From Akkermansiaceae bacterium (lineage in GTDB: Bacteria > Verrucomicrobiota > Verrucomicrobiia > Verrucomicrobiales > Akkermansiaceae), in the NCBI GenBank assembly GCA_905181965.1, contig CAJIZY010000002.1, positions 62,001 through 126,000 of the forward strand: 64,000 nt of DNA. Reading direction: 5' to 3'. Under the pieces are notes generated by a model. It had not been told where the DNA came from and searched no databases. It was given only the letters and a program-made list of their open reading frames with translations. Below, one piece after another: positions 8,701-21,074 of the stretch; positions within the stretch are counted from its first letter, which is position 1; the number at the start of each line of letters is the position of its first letter. A program made the position numbers and the translations under genes.

Positions 8701-10139
8701 TAAGCCTTCCCATTACTTGCGGTCGGGCCACCGCTAAAGCGCTCCATAATCACGACTGGAATATCGGAGGAAAAAGATTCCGCGCTTGAGGAGAGCTCAA
8801 TATACCCTTCCTCGCTAACTGGGCCCGGAGCGAGACCATTACTGTAGGCTCGGGCGCGGATAATCTGAGATGATGTAATGGTGATAGGATTGCCCGTGTA
8901 GCGGGTAGAAGAAGCGGTCGGGACATTTCCATTAGTGGTATAGCGAATGTCGGCGTTAGGTGAAGCGACCGATAATTCGAGGGATACAGAATTAGTGAAT
9001 CCTCGACCGGGAACCGAGAAGGTAACCGCACCGGCAGGAAGTCCTTGGTTAGTCCCATTGGAAGTCGCTGGAGTAGAATTTTGAAAATAACCTGCTTCTC
9101 CGAGCCCCGGATTAGTTGCAGCAGTCGTAGCATCAAGCCGGGGTAGCACGAGGAGATCAGAACTTCCGGTGCTTCTGTTGAGCCCATGAATCGCAAGGAT
9201 ATTTCCTCCAGTTTCAAGTAGATTGGGGCCGATAGGAATATTAAAGTCTTCAAAGACGACCGCAGCACTGTCGGGATGATCTGCGGTTGCAACAGAATTC
9301 CATTGCGGACTCTCCGGAGCTCCAACGGATGCAACCCGTGTTCCATTTATATAAGCTGCAAACCCATCGTCATACTTCATACGTAAGGTCAAGGAAGTCA
9401 GGCTTTCAGGACTATCTATCGTAAAAGGAATGCGAACATAGACACTTCCATTGATGTCATCGGTCTGAGATTGGACATCGCCATTGCTTCCGATGAGATT
9501 GCCATAATCGTAACCAATTCCGGTGTTTGCCGAGGGCCAAGAGGAGTCGTCGAAAAGTCGATCGTGCCAAGTCGTTCCGATATTGGACGTTGGCACCAGA
9601 ATTCTGCTGATTGAATTCTCGGGGATAATGGTAACATCCGAACCGCTTCCCGTTTGAGCGAGCCCGTAAGAAATATCGTCGAACTGTTCTGGATAATCTA
9701 TATAACCATTTGCGACTGTTTGCCCGTCGCCTTCGACAAGAGCCAAATAGCCTTCTGGTTCTTTACTCAGTTTAAAGTTGGTGTGAAGTTCTCCAACGTC
9801 ACGATCCTTATTGGATGCAAAAACAATCAGCGACCCACCCGAGGGGAGAACAATCCCAGCGGGGAGTTCCCATTTATCGAGCTCTGTAGGATCGTTTGTT
9901 AGAAACCACCCACTGATATCAGCAGAAGTAGGGTCAGGATTAAAAATCTCTATCCAATCGGAGGATTGTCCGTCCTCATCATAAAGGGAACTGTCGTTGG
10001 ATGCCATAAATTCTACAAGAACAGGCGCGGCAATGGCCCTCGGAGAAGAAACACCAAAGATTAGGGCGGCGGCAGTGACTAAGAGGAAAGTCTGTAAACA
10101 ACGAGCGAAGAGGCATCCAAGGAAATTTAAGGGCTTCAT
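5790..10139 (-). CDS. CotH-kinase / lamin-tail giant secreted protein, main part
   Basis: The start is placed at the ATG at 10139 because it gives a signal peptide (MKPLNFLGCLFARC, then a hydrophobic stretch ending AIAAP). Domain order: lamin-tail domain (SSDWIEIFNPDP); a jelly-roll-like repeat (VPTSNIGTTWHDRLFDDSSW); a chitobiase/Ig-like segment (ADIRYTTNGNVPT); a CotH-type kinase domain with the signature GPIWDFDRS; a second jelly-roll copy (VPTSNIGTNWRGG); a second lamin-tail (NFEFIELENIS); a third lamin-tail-like piece; then the Asp-Pro repeat. CotH proteins phosphorylate partners in spore coats, but these bacterial secreted versions have unproven substrates. The frame stops at 5790 in a region of dense frame changes; the gene probably continues to 4100, about 2,000 residues in all. 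Confidence 0.85.
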   Translation of the reverse strand: MKPLNFLGCLFARCLQTFLLVTAAALIFGVSSPRAIAAPVLVEFMASNDSSLYDEDGQSSDWIEIFNPDPTSADISGWFLTNDPTELDKWELPAGIVLPSGGSLIVFASNKDRDVGELHTNFKLSKEPEGYLALVEGDGQTVANGYIDYPEQFDDISYGLAQTGSGSDVTIIPENSISRILVPTSNIGTTWHDRLFDDSSWPSANTGIGYDYGNLIGSNGDVQSQTDDINGSVYVRIPFTIDSPESLTSLTLRMKYDDGFAAYINGTRVASVGAPESPQWNSVATADHPDSAAVVFEDFNIPIGPNLLETGGNILAIHGLNRSTGSSDLLVLPRLDATTAATNPGLGEAGYFQNSTPATSNGTNQGLPAGAVTFSVPGRGFTNSVSLELSVASPNADIRYTTNGNVPTASSTRYTGNPITITSSQIIRARAYSNGLAPGPVSEEGYIELSSSAESFSSDIPVVIMERFSGGPTASNGKAYVFFAFFEPDPATGITRLNKPYSLGTRGGYKTRGSSSSGFEKKAYSIEAWNENNRNKDISPFGMPDESDWILNARSQFDRSLMRNAFIYNLSNQTGRYAMRTRFVELFLNTNGGSLSYGTRSSADYDGVYTFMEKISRDKERVDVERLPDSVSSEPGITGGYIMKIDRLDPGDGGLSAGGRSLGWVYPKEEDVTSAQATWLRNHLNDMTSSLSSGNYEEYIDPLAWVDHHLLNVLALNADALRLSTYFHKKRSGKVEFGPIWDFDRSMDSTDSRDDNPRSWSGGTNYFTYAWWNQLFGNEEFWQLYIDRYFELRKDVWTNENVQKIIADYAAELNQAQVRNFQRFSSQPRFGGYAGEVEHLRDWLTTRLNWMDGQFVPEPTANLNGGTFPAGTTLSLSGNLSNGRSIWYTLNGTDPRFTSNTTVLNTKTLVDITAPAKALVPTSNIGTNWRGGNEPFDDSSWIGGTNGVGFDSASTYNPYININLEAPNPVMSGVNTSAYVRIPFNVDAGDIAKFNYLTLQMRYDDGFVAFLNGTRIASGNAPGSLNWNSSASQNNDDGIAVTFIDFGADAFVNALKPGENILAIHGLNGSSTSSDFLIQARLVAGEKQVDPGESGGIEYTGPITLTETARLFARISDPRGGSNPGSGVPVGTGWGSPLKLEYLVDEIPADSTNLVIREIMFDPYDLGNSLDEDSNFEFIELENISETNISLSDASFTRGVTFDFSSGSVRSLSPGGKVLVVNDLSAFQKIYGEGRNSLIAGEFGGSLNNDGELLELRGEDSLIQSINFASSGTWPTRADNGRSLVLVDLNAPSNGASWTASRSLLGSPGKSEPSTIEVPNIYVNEVITNGAADAIEIFNPNGTSIDLGGWWLTDDLGKPEKFRIPNDSIIPPDADPDPDPDPDPDPDPDPDPDPDPDPDPDPDPGIVTLLADFDGNGGGAWTDASVYRQGPIGSVVAGGPTGSYYRLAQ
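5929..6024. repeat. Hexanucleotide tandem repeat encoding (Asp-Pro)n
   Basis: Sixteen 6-bp units (mostly GGATCG on the plus strand; variants GGATCA at 5935 and GCATCG at 6019) encode an uninterrupted Asp-Pro run on the minus strand. Such runs are usually rigid extended linkers between exported domains. Unit gain or loss changes linker length without changing frame. Repeats like this are prone to slippage and to assembly collapse, so the copy number should be treated as uncertain. Confidence 0.95.
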
Positions 10140-10388
10140 AGGTAAAGGAAAAATTTGGGGCAATTGATGTGCGAGGCGGAGACTAGACAGTGGTGGGAGA
10201 AAGATCAAACTAGCAACCACCATGTTACGTTGGATGAAAATCGGGCAGAATCAACTTTAACGATGAATTCAATCAAGGTTATTGAGGCCTTCCCCTAGTT
10301 GACTCGACCTATTTGAGTATCAGGGCCTAATTTGATTCTAAGTTTCCTGTTTGTGAAGGAGAGAGAATAGGGTGACACTCAAGCTCTC

Positions 10389-12116
10389 ATGAGAGGATTA
10401 TTTCAGGCCGTTCTTTCGCTGCTTTTCGTTTCGACAAGCAGTCTGCTTGCGGATCTTAACAACGAATTAATTCCCCTCACCCTCAAACAGATGGCTCGGC
10501 CCGACCGGCTCCCTGAATCTGTCAAAGACGCCGCGCTATTGACAGAAGTAGCCCTCGACCTTGGGCTACCAAATTCCGGGGCCTCGGAAGGATGGCCTGG
10601 AGAAGCCTTATCCCGAATAGCGCTCTCTCAACTCGCCAATCTGTCGAACAGCAAAACTGCTAAAGAGATTCAATCCTTCCTCGCAGAAGGTTTCGTCTCA
10701 ACTTCATTGGAGCCAGATAAGCCAGCCGACCCCTTGTGGGATGACATTACTAAACGTTCCGGCGAGGGCGGAATCCAGACACCAACCAATCCAAAGGCTC
10801 TCCTTAAAAAAATTAAGGCACTTGGAAAAATAAAATTCAAAGTCATACGCGTTGAAAACCACACGACGCACCTTCATGTCGAAGCCGATCGTGCGGGAGC
10901 GGAATACTCGGCAACCTGGCTCACTTCATGGACCGATACAAAACCACCTAAGCTCAAAAATCTCAGGGTCAAAAACTTCAAAACTATAATCTCGGAGGGC
11001 CCTTGGTTTCATGATGCCACGAACACCGTCATTGGAAGGAACCCCCGTTTTAAGGCGCAAGTCCTCCACGGGATCGACCACTGGGCTCAACGAATCACCC
11101 GAATTGGTGATCTTTCCTTAACCGGGCATCATGGGCTCGCAGTTGGCGATGTGAACGGCGATGGCCTCGAGGATCTCTATGTCTGCGACGGAGGGAGCCT
11201 TCCCAATCAGCTTTATCTTCAACAACCCGATGGCACCGCCAAAGAGGTTGCGCTCGATTGGGGTGTTGCTTGGCTAGAGGACTCCCGAAGCGCTCTTCTC
11301 GTCGATCTCGATAACGATGGTGACCAAGACCTTGTCGTTGCTACGATCGCCATGATTGCCTTTGCCGAGAATCTGAATAACCAGGCCTTTAAACTACGAG
11401 GTGGCTTTCCAGGTGCTCCTTATCCGTTTTCCTTAAGTGCCGCCGATTTTGATCTCGATGGTGACCTCGACATTTACACCTGCATTTATGGGGCAGGCGA
11501 CCAACCCAAAAAACGAGGCTTCGAAGCCAACTCTCCTACCCCTTTTAATGATGCAGAAAATGGAGGCCGTAATATCCTCTTGAGCAACCTCGGAGGCTTC
11601 CAATTTACAGACGTCACCCAGAAAGTAGGTCTTGATCAAAATAATACGCGATGGAGTTTTTCCGCCTCATGGGAGGACTATGATCGCGATGGTGATCCCG
11701 ATCTTTATGTCGCAAATGATTTTGGTCGAAATTGCCTTTATCAAAACAACAACGGGCAGTTTTCCAATATCGCCAAAAAAGCCGGAGTCGAGGACATGGC
11801 AGCCGGGATGTCGGTATCCTGGGGCGATAGCAACCGAGATGGTGCGCCCGATTTGCTCATCGGAAATATGTTTTCCTCTGCCGGACAAAGAGTTTCCTTC
11901 CAGCGAGACTACAAAGTGGAGAAAAAGAGGATGGCCCGAGGAAATACTCTTTTCACCACCTCTAAAGATGGATTCGAGGACGCTAGCATTGCGAGCGGAA
12001 TCACAAATAGTGGGTGGGCGTGGAGCTCAGGCTTTGCCGATCTTAACAATGACGGTTGGCAGGATCTTGTGGTCGCAAATGGCTATCTCAGCAATTCCCG
12101 CGACAATGATTTGTGA
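10389..12116 (+). CDS. FG-GAP/VCBS repeat protein, N-terminal part before in-frame TGA
   Basis: 575 codons, starting at ATG with a signal peptide (MRGLFQAVLSLLFVSTSSLLA). After a helical N-terminal region come FG-GAP/VCBS repeats with Ca loops (DVNGDGLEDL, DLDNDGDQDL, DFDLDGDLDI, DYDRDGDPDL, DSNRDGAPDL). It ends at TGA 12114-12116, but the same frame continues without another stop to 13352 and carries the expected UnbV domain. The gene is thus one reading frame of 988 codons interrupted by one stop. It is divergent from the CotH-type gene, with about 250 bases between them. Confidence 0.85.
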   Translation: MRGLFQAVLSLLFVSTSSLLADLNNELIPLTLKQMARPDRLPESVKDAALLTEVALDLGLPNSGASEGWPGEALSRIALSQLANLSNSKTAKEIQSFLAEGFVSTSLEPDKPADPLWDDITKRSGEGGIQTPTNPKALLKKIKALGKIKFKVIRVENHTTHLHVEADRAGAEYSATWLTSWTDTKPPKLKNLRVKNFKTIISEGPWFHDATNTVIGRNPRFKAQVLHGIDHWAQRITRIGDLSLTGHHGLAVGDVNGDGLEDLYVCDGGSLPNQLYLQQPDGTAKEVALDWGVAWLEDSRSALLVDLDNDGDQDLVVATIAMIAFAENLNNQAFKLRGGFPGAPYPFSLSAADFDLDGDLDIYTCIYGAGDQPKKRGFEANSPTPFNDAENGGRNILLSNLGGFQFTDVTQKVGLDQNNTRWSFSASWEDYDRDGDPDLYVANDFGRNCLYQNNNGQFSNIAKKAGVEDMAAGMSVSWGDSNRDGAPDLLIGNMFSSAGQRVSFQRDYKVEKKRMARGNTLFTTSKDGFEDASIASGITNSGWAWSSGFADLNNDGWQDLVVANGYLSNSRDNDL

Positions 12117-12137
12117 AGTTTCTTCTGGCGTGAGGTC

Positions 12138-13352
12138 GTGTCACCTTCCGAAAATATCGACGACTACGCAAAAGGTTGGGCCGGACTGATGAAGCTGGTT
12201 CGAAACGGCGATTCGTGGAGCGGCAATGAGAAAAATCGCTTTTTCCTAAACGGAAGGCAGGGCGCTTTCCACGAAATCTCTCATTTAGCTGGGCTTGATC
12301 AAAGTGAAGATGGACGCGGTCTCGCTATCGTCGATTGGGATCAGGATGGGCGGCTTGATCTTTGGTATCGCAACCGCTCCGCGCCGCGACTTCGACTCAT
12401 GGTCAATAAAAAGGAGAGCCACCCTTCGGTAGCCCTCAGGCTAGAAGGAACCAACTGTAATCGGGATGCCATCGGAGCAGTGGTGGAGCTCCTTCCTTCC
12501 TCTCAAAACAGACATTGGGTTCAATCAGTGAAAGCAGGTGACCTTTTCCTCTCGCAGTCCAGCAAGTGGCTTCACTTCGGACTGTGTAACGAGACACAAG
12601 ATTTCAGCGCACAAGTTTTATGGCCGGGAGGAAAAAAGGAAGTTTTCGTAGGAATCAAAGCGGGTCGTTTCCATCTCAAACAAGGATCGGGTATCGCACG
12701 CCAACTCAACTCTCGCCGAGAAATCAAGTTGGCCCATCGAGAGCTGACACGATCACCAAATCAATCCAACGCTCATATTCTCCTACCTGCGCGAGCACCT
12801 TTCCCAACTCTTAGTTATCGAGACAAAGCTGCCAAACTTCTCACGACTTCCCAAAACCAAGGCCTCAAGCTTGTCCTTTTGTGGTCAGGCATATGCCCAA
12901 GTTGTGAAAATAATTTGAACCAAGTTGCTTCACAGATGAAAGCGATCCGTGAAAACCAACTGACGGTCCTTGCCCTCTCAGCGGACGGTATCAACGGGCC
13001 AAAATCCGACCTGAGTCCGGCCTACGAACTCGTTGAAAAGACCAAAATTTCTTTTCCGTGGGGAATCATTGATCAGAAATCCGCTCGTAAACTCCATCGG
13101 TTTCAGGAAAATCTATTTGATCGAACACCGGAACCCTCAGTTCCGCTCGCCATCCTCCTTGATCAAAAGCATCGCGCCTTGGCAATTTACCGAGGGGAAT
13201 TCTCAATTCTGACCATCTTAGCAGATCTCAAAACCATCTTATCTAGCAATGCGATACAGCTTTACCATTTAGCTCCCCCGATGAAAGGGACGTGGTTTAC
13301 GAACCCCTTGGGTCAAAGAGAGGTGGATCGTCTTTTTCCGGTTATGAGGTAG
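12138..13352 (+). CDS. UnbV domain plus thioredoxin-like domain, C-terminal part of the FG-GAP gene
   Basis: This is the same frame as the piece ending at the TGA at 12114. Immediately after the TGA the sequence reads SFFWREVVSPSENIDDYAKG, which fits the uninterrupted family better than the apparent GTG start at 12138. It holds a last FG-GAP unit (DWDQDGRLDLW), an ASPIC/UnbV domain (AIGAVVELLP, VLWPGGKKEV) and, from about residue 215 of this part, a thioredoxin/redoxin-like domain with the redox motif CPSC in VLLWSGICPSCENN. The fusion suggests extracytoplasmic disulfide or redox chemistry tied to a surface propeller protein. Electron partner and substrate are unknown. Confidence 0.8.
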   Translation: MSPSENIDDYAKGWAGLMKLVRNGDSWSGNEKNRFFLNGRQGAFHEISHLAGLDQSEDGRGLAIVDWDQDGRLDLWYRNRSAPRLRLMVNKKESHPSVALRLEGTNCNRDAIGAVVELLPSSQNRHWVQSVKAGDLFLSQSSKWLHFGLCNETQDFSAQVLWPGGKKEVFVGIKAGRFHLKQGSGIARQLNSRREIKLAHRELTRSPNQSNAHILLPARAPFPTLSYRDKAAKLLTTSQNQGLKLVLLWSGICPSCENNLNQVASQMKAIRENQLTVLALSADGINGPKSDLSPAYELVEKTKISFPWGIIDQKSARKLHRFQENLFDRTPEPSVPLAILLDQKHRALAIYRGEFSILTILADLKTILSSNAIQLYHLAPPMKGTWFTNPLGQREVDRLFPVMR

Positions 13353-13431
13353 TGGTTGAGTGTGGAAAAGTTGAGTTGAGTTGAGGAGATTGAGTTGAGG
13401 AGAGTTTGTGAAGAGTTAAAGGACTGGGGGT

Positions 13432-13476
13432 AAAAAAAGAGCCCCGTTTATTGGCGATTGGCCAACAAACGGGGCT
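13432..13476 (-). terminator. rRNA operon terminator
   Basis: A long hairpin lies just past the 5S gene on the minus strand: AGCCCCGTTT pairs with AAACGGGGCT, and an inner TTGGC/GCCAA arm extends it. It is followed on the minus strand by seven T residues (A run at 13432-13438). Confidence 0.9.
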
Positions 13477-13481
13477 TATAA

Positions 13482-13594
13482 CTGGCGACGACCTACTCTC
13501 ACAGGACCTATCGTCCCACTACCATCGGCGCACAAGAGTTTCACTTCCGGGTTCGGAATGGGACCGGGTGGTTCCTCTCTGCTATGGCCACCAG
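13482..13594 (-). rRNA. rrf: 5S ribosomal RNA
   Basis: The minus strand reads TCTGGTGGCCATAGCAGAGA at the 5' end and carries the conserved CCGAACCCGGAAGTGAAAC loop and GAGAGTAGGTCGTCGCCAG end. About 113 bases, the last gene of the rRNA operon. Ends are approximate by a few bases. Confidence 0.95.
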
Positions 13595-13627
13595 AAGCCA
13601 ACATTCGCATTTTGCTTTCGAATACTG

Positions 13628-13649
13628 ACTTCTAGGTGCCACTAGAAGT
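13628..13649 (-). other. Hairpin in the 23S-5S spacer
   Basis: An 8-bp perfect inverted repeat (ACTTCTAG/CTAGAAGT) with a 6-base loop lies between the 23S and 5S genes. It is probably an RNA processing element; no terminator-like T run follows. Confidence 0.55.
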
Positions 13650-13662
13650 TTGGTTAAGAGAC

Positions 13663-13687
13663 GCCATTCTCTGGCATCCATGTGAAG
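13663..13687 (-). other. 3' arm of a long-range 23S processing stem
   Basis: In the minus-strand transcript this segment (CTTCACATGGATG, then CCAG, then AGAATGGC) is complementary to 16926-16950 upstream of 23S. There is a perfect 13-bp helix, a 4-base internal loop and an 8-bp helix with one G-U. Such stems bring the two ends of pre-23S together for RNase III-type cleavage. Confidence 0.7.
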
Positions 13688-13850
13688 TGATTATTTTCGA
13701 CCTCTGGCCATAGGGCCTTTGGTAGGACTGATACTTAGACTGTTACTATTCTTGCAACCTTATAAAGACTAGATTCCAAAAGAGATTTTGAATTTCTATT
13801 CTTCTCTTGCTCTCTGTGGACCCGGAAGGGTTTTCAAGAGAGAAGAGAAG

Positions 13851-16668
<2,818 letters not shown>

Positions 16669-16925
16669 TCCTCATTCTCTTGAAATCGGTTTTTGTTACA
16701 TAAGTCGATGGCTTTTACACCATCAATTTTGTCTTGAGTCAGAACAAATCATTGCTGATTCGTTCCAACCGTAAATTTGGTTTTTTGGTAGTCTTTATCC
16801 AAGGACTGCAAGTTAGTGTAACAAATAACTTTCGCATTGCTGCTTAGTTACCTGTCTCAGTCTAATTTTCATTGTATTTAATGAGAACGTCACATTGAAG
16901 TGATGACGTTCACAGTCTTTAAAAA

Positions 16926-16950
16926 CTTCACATGGATGTCAAAGAACGGC
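16926..16950 (-). other. 5' arm of the long-range 23S processing stem
   Basis: In the transcript GCCGTTCT, TTGA, then CATCCATGTGAAG pairs with 13663-13687 beyond the 23S 3' end. The 13-bp part is perfect. It overlaps the boxA-like element, as is common in bacterial spacers. Confidence 0.7.
16937..16947 (-). promoter_or_regulatory. Spacer boxA-like antitermination site
   Basis: Minus strand GTTCTTTGACA resembles the NusB/NusE boxA consensus (TGCTCTTTAACA). A related GTTCTTTGAAAG is found in the leader at 19363-19374, which supports an antitermination role. Confidence 0.55.
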
Positions 16951-17038
16951 GTTCTGCCAAAAGTATGGGTCACAGAAAATTTTTGTTTATTGTCTCTACT
17001 CGTTTAGTTCACCACTTCCTCTTTCAAATCAGGAAGGA

Positions 17039-17115
17039 TGGTGGGCCAGGGCAGACTCGAACTGCCGACCTCACGATTATCAGTCGTGCGCTCTAACCAA
17101 CTGAGCTACAAGCCC
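17039..17115 (-). tRNA. tRNA-Ile(GAT)
   Basis: A 77-base cloverleaf including encoded CCA. Conserved parts: TAGCTCAGTTGGTTAGAGC D arm, anticodon loop CTGATAA (GAT) and a GTTCGAGTC T loop. It lies between tRNA-Ala and 23S. Confidence 0.95.
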
Positions 17116-17168
17116 CGCTAGAAAATCTTGAAAGACCCAACACGAAAGATGTGAGTCTTATTGGAAAT

Positions 17169-17244
<76 letters not shown>

Positions 17245-17483
17245 GTTAAACTTTTCGTTTACTTACGGTGAGTAGGACAAAAAATCAGATTGTGCACTGC
17301 GCCCTAAACCTTTCATTGGTTTAAGGTGCGTTATTGGTCACTCAAATATTTGTGAAAGTCTCTTTCGAGGTTCTTTCCACCATCTTAGTCATCCCAATAA
17401 ATTAGAATGACTTCGAACAGGTGTCGACCGGACTCAGGGGTTACTTACACTAGTAAACTAGCTGAACTTGAGTCCTTACTCCG

Positions 17484-19028
<1,545 letters not shown>

Positions 19029-19362
19029 AATGTTTTGAATCTGACGTCTAAACATAAATTGCTGCTTCCAATCTCCTCAGATAAATCGAGGAAATCTCCA
19101 CAGCGCGCTTAGCTATCAAATTGACTTTGGTTTGAAAATCTCGCGATTCTCGGGAAGGGCCTAAACAGGCTTACTCCCATGACCCGCACCTCAAATTTCA
19201 AATCAAGAAATTTAAGACGCAGCACACAATATGATTTTTTGTCTTTTTCTTTCCAACAGATCTATCTCGTTGTTCTGAGGCAAAAACACTCAACCTGACA
19301 CAAGGCCAGCCTAACTGCTCTCACAACTTACTCCCGAGGTGGAAGGATCTGTGGAACCCATA

Positions 19363-19374
19363 CTTTCAAAGAAC
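19363..19374 (-). promoter_or_regulatory. Leader boxA-like site
   Basis: Minus strand GTTCTTTGAAAG lies about 340 bases upstream of 16S. It shares GTTCTTTGA with the site in the 16S-23S spacer and resembles boxA. Confidence 0.45.
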
Positions 19375-19472
19375 ATTTGACCGGAAGACTGAGCAGGCCC
19401 GCTGATGAAAATTCATTCAAGCGAGCCCTCTAAAGTGTTTCTCGGACACAGCCCGTAGCAGCTGCGGGGGCA

Positions 19473-19500
19473 ACCCTAATCATTTCAGGACTCACGTCAA
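19473..19500 (-). promoter_or_regulatory. Candidate rRNA promoter
   Basis: Minus strand TTGACG (19500-19495), 16-base spacer, TAGGGT (19478-19473), followed by a G+C-rich stretch like a stringent discriminator. The -35 is good and the -10 is weak. Its position, about 450 bases upstream of 16S, suits a long rRNA leader. Confidence 0.4.
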
Positions 19501-19700
19501 TGTTTTTGGTCGCTATTTTTTATGAATTTCATTCCAGATCGCTAAGGTGTTGATTTTACGGCGAAAACCCGCGATGGAAAATTCTTCTAACGAAGGCTGC
19601 CTTCGCAAGAAATGTTAAGACATCCTAACTACCCCTATAATTTTAAACTTCAGACACAAATCTCTAGCCAGCCGCAACTCTCCGCCTATCGTCCGATCGC

Positions 19701-21074
19701 GTGTCTACTTTCTCATTCCAGTCCCTAAATCTCCGAGCCGAAATCGGTGGAAACTCCTATTCTCTCAATCTAGATGGGACTTTGATTCTGCTCGATGCCG
19801 GGATGCATCCTAAAGAAGAAGGGGTAGATGCTCTTCCCCGCTATCAGGAGCTTCCATTCGATAGCGCCGATGCAATCATCATCTCGCACTCCCACCTAGA
19901 CCACATCGGAACTCTTCCGGTGGCTCAGCGGGAGCAACCTTCGGCACCTGTTTATCTCACCGCACCCTGCGCAGCGCTTGGTGAAGCTCTACTCCACAAC
20001 TCGGTCAATGTTATGAGCAGCCAAAGGGAGGAATTAGGGATTACCGAGTATCCGCTCTATCATCATCGCGAAATCGATCACCTCCGAGATCGCTGGATGA
20101 TACGACCTTATGAAAAAACTTTTTCACTCGATCCCCTTGGAGAAACGGAGACAACGGTCACTTTTTATGACGCCGGTCATATTCTAGGATCAGCAGGAGT
20201 TCTGATCGAGAAGGATAAAAGACAAATCTTCTATACTGGAGATGTTAACTTCAAGGGTCACTCTCTCATCAAGGGGGCACGCTTCCCTCAGCTCAATGAG
20301 CCCGATCTCCTGATCATGGAAACAACGAGAGGGGCCGACGAACGCCCCGCCGATTACACCCGTGCCGATCAAGAAAAACTTCTTGCAAAAGGGATCCGGA
20401 ATGCGCTCGAAGCTGGCGGCTCAGCCCTCATCCCGGTCTTCGCGATAGGCAAAACTCAGGAAGTGCTCACGATGATCGATAACTTCAAATCCGAAGGTTT
20501 GATTCCGGATCAGACCCCGGTTTTTATGGGTGGTCTCAGCACAAAAATGACGATGATTTACGACAGCTTCTCAGACTCGACGAGGCGCCATCGCCCCAAC
20601 TTCGAAATCCTCCGCGACATGAAAGTTCACACAGGCAATAAAAGAAGGCGTACACCCATCGAATACAAACCTGGAGCGATCTACTGCCTGTCTAGCGGTA
20701 TGATGAGCGAGAAAACCACCTCCAATATTTTCGCGCGCAGCTTCCTTCAGAACCCAGCCAACTCCCTCCTCTTCGTAGGCTACGCAGAACCCACCACTCC
20801 TGCCGGTGCGATCAAGAAAGCTTCATCGGGCGATGTCATTCGACTCGATGGAACTCATAAAGTGCAACTCAATTGCACCGTCGAAGAATTTGATTTCTCA
20901 GGACATGCACGTCGTGAAGAACTTTTAGAATTTGCCGTCAAAGCACGCCCCAAGAAACTCCTGCTTGTTCACGGCGACCCTGATGCCGCTAGCTGGTTCG
21001 AAAAAAAACTCGCTGAGGCCCTGCCGGAAACTGAGGTCATTATACCCCAGCCCAAGGCTAAGATCACCTTCTGA
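19701..21074 (+). CDS. MBL-fold beta-CASP exonuclease/RNA-processing protein
   Basis: 457 residues, GTG start. A metallo-beta-lactamase core has the zinc motif HSHLDH at 63-68, further ligands in FYDAGHILGSAG, and the beta-CASP region with PVFAIGKTQEVL, SSGMMSE and SGHARREEL, and a C-terminal VHGDPDA motif. This is the CPSF73/YSH1-like branch of beta-CASP proteins, which act as metal-dependent endo- or exoribonucleases in the cytoplasm. There is no signal peptide. It is divergent from the rRNA operon and ends inside the 3' end of the broken haem-motif gene (about 11 bases overlap, converging). The exact RNA target cannot be inferred. Confidence 0.85.
   Translation: MSTFSFQSLNLRAEIGGNSYSLNLDGTLILLDAGMHPKEEGVDALPRYQELPFDSADAIIISHSHLDHIGTLPVAQREQPSAPVYLTAPCAALGEALLHNSVNVMSSQREELGITEYPLYHHREIDHLRDRWMIRPYEKTFSLDPLGETETTVTFYDAGHILGSAGVLIEKDKRQIFYTGDVNFKGHSLIKGARFPQLNEPDLLIMETTRGADERPADYTRADQEKLLAKGIRNALEAGGSALIPVFAIGKTQEVLTMIDNFKSEGLIPDQTPVFMGGLSTKMTMIYDSFSDSTRRHRPNFEILRDMKVHTGNKRRRTPIEYKPGAIYCLSSGMMSEKTTSNIFARSFLQNPANSLLFVGYAEPTTPAGAIKKASSGDVIRLDGTHKVQLNCTVEEFDFSGHARREELLEFAVKARPKKLLLVHGDPDAASWFEKKLAEALPETEVIIPQPKAKITF

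Larger units (their letters stand above)
16669..17038 (-). other. tRNA-Ile to 23S spacer
   Basis: 370 bases with no gene. It contains the boxA-like element and the 5' arm of the long-range 23S processing stem near 16926-16950, plus the terminal 23S helix strand at about 16669-16680. Confidence 0.8.
19029..19700 (-). other. rRNA operon leader and divergent promoter region
   Basis: 672 bases without a gene between 16S and the beta-CASP nuclease gene. It contains the leader boxA-like site, a candidate rRNA promoter, a small hairpin (CGAAGG/CCTTCG at 19591-19605) and a plus-strand TATAAT at 19636-19641 that may serve the nuclease gene, though no good -35 precedes it. Confidence 0.6.

Noticed and set aside
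12114-12116. Selenocysteine at the in-frame TGA
   Set aside because: I see no redox motif at this position, no family precedent and no convincing SECIS-like hairpin right after it; a simple nonsense or base-call change is likelier.
13360-13420. GTTGAG-type short repeats before the rRNA operon terminator
   Set aside because: Imperfect and short; purine-rich low complexity with no sign of a CRISPR or other ordered array.
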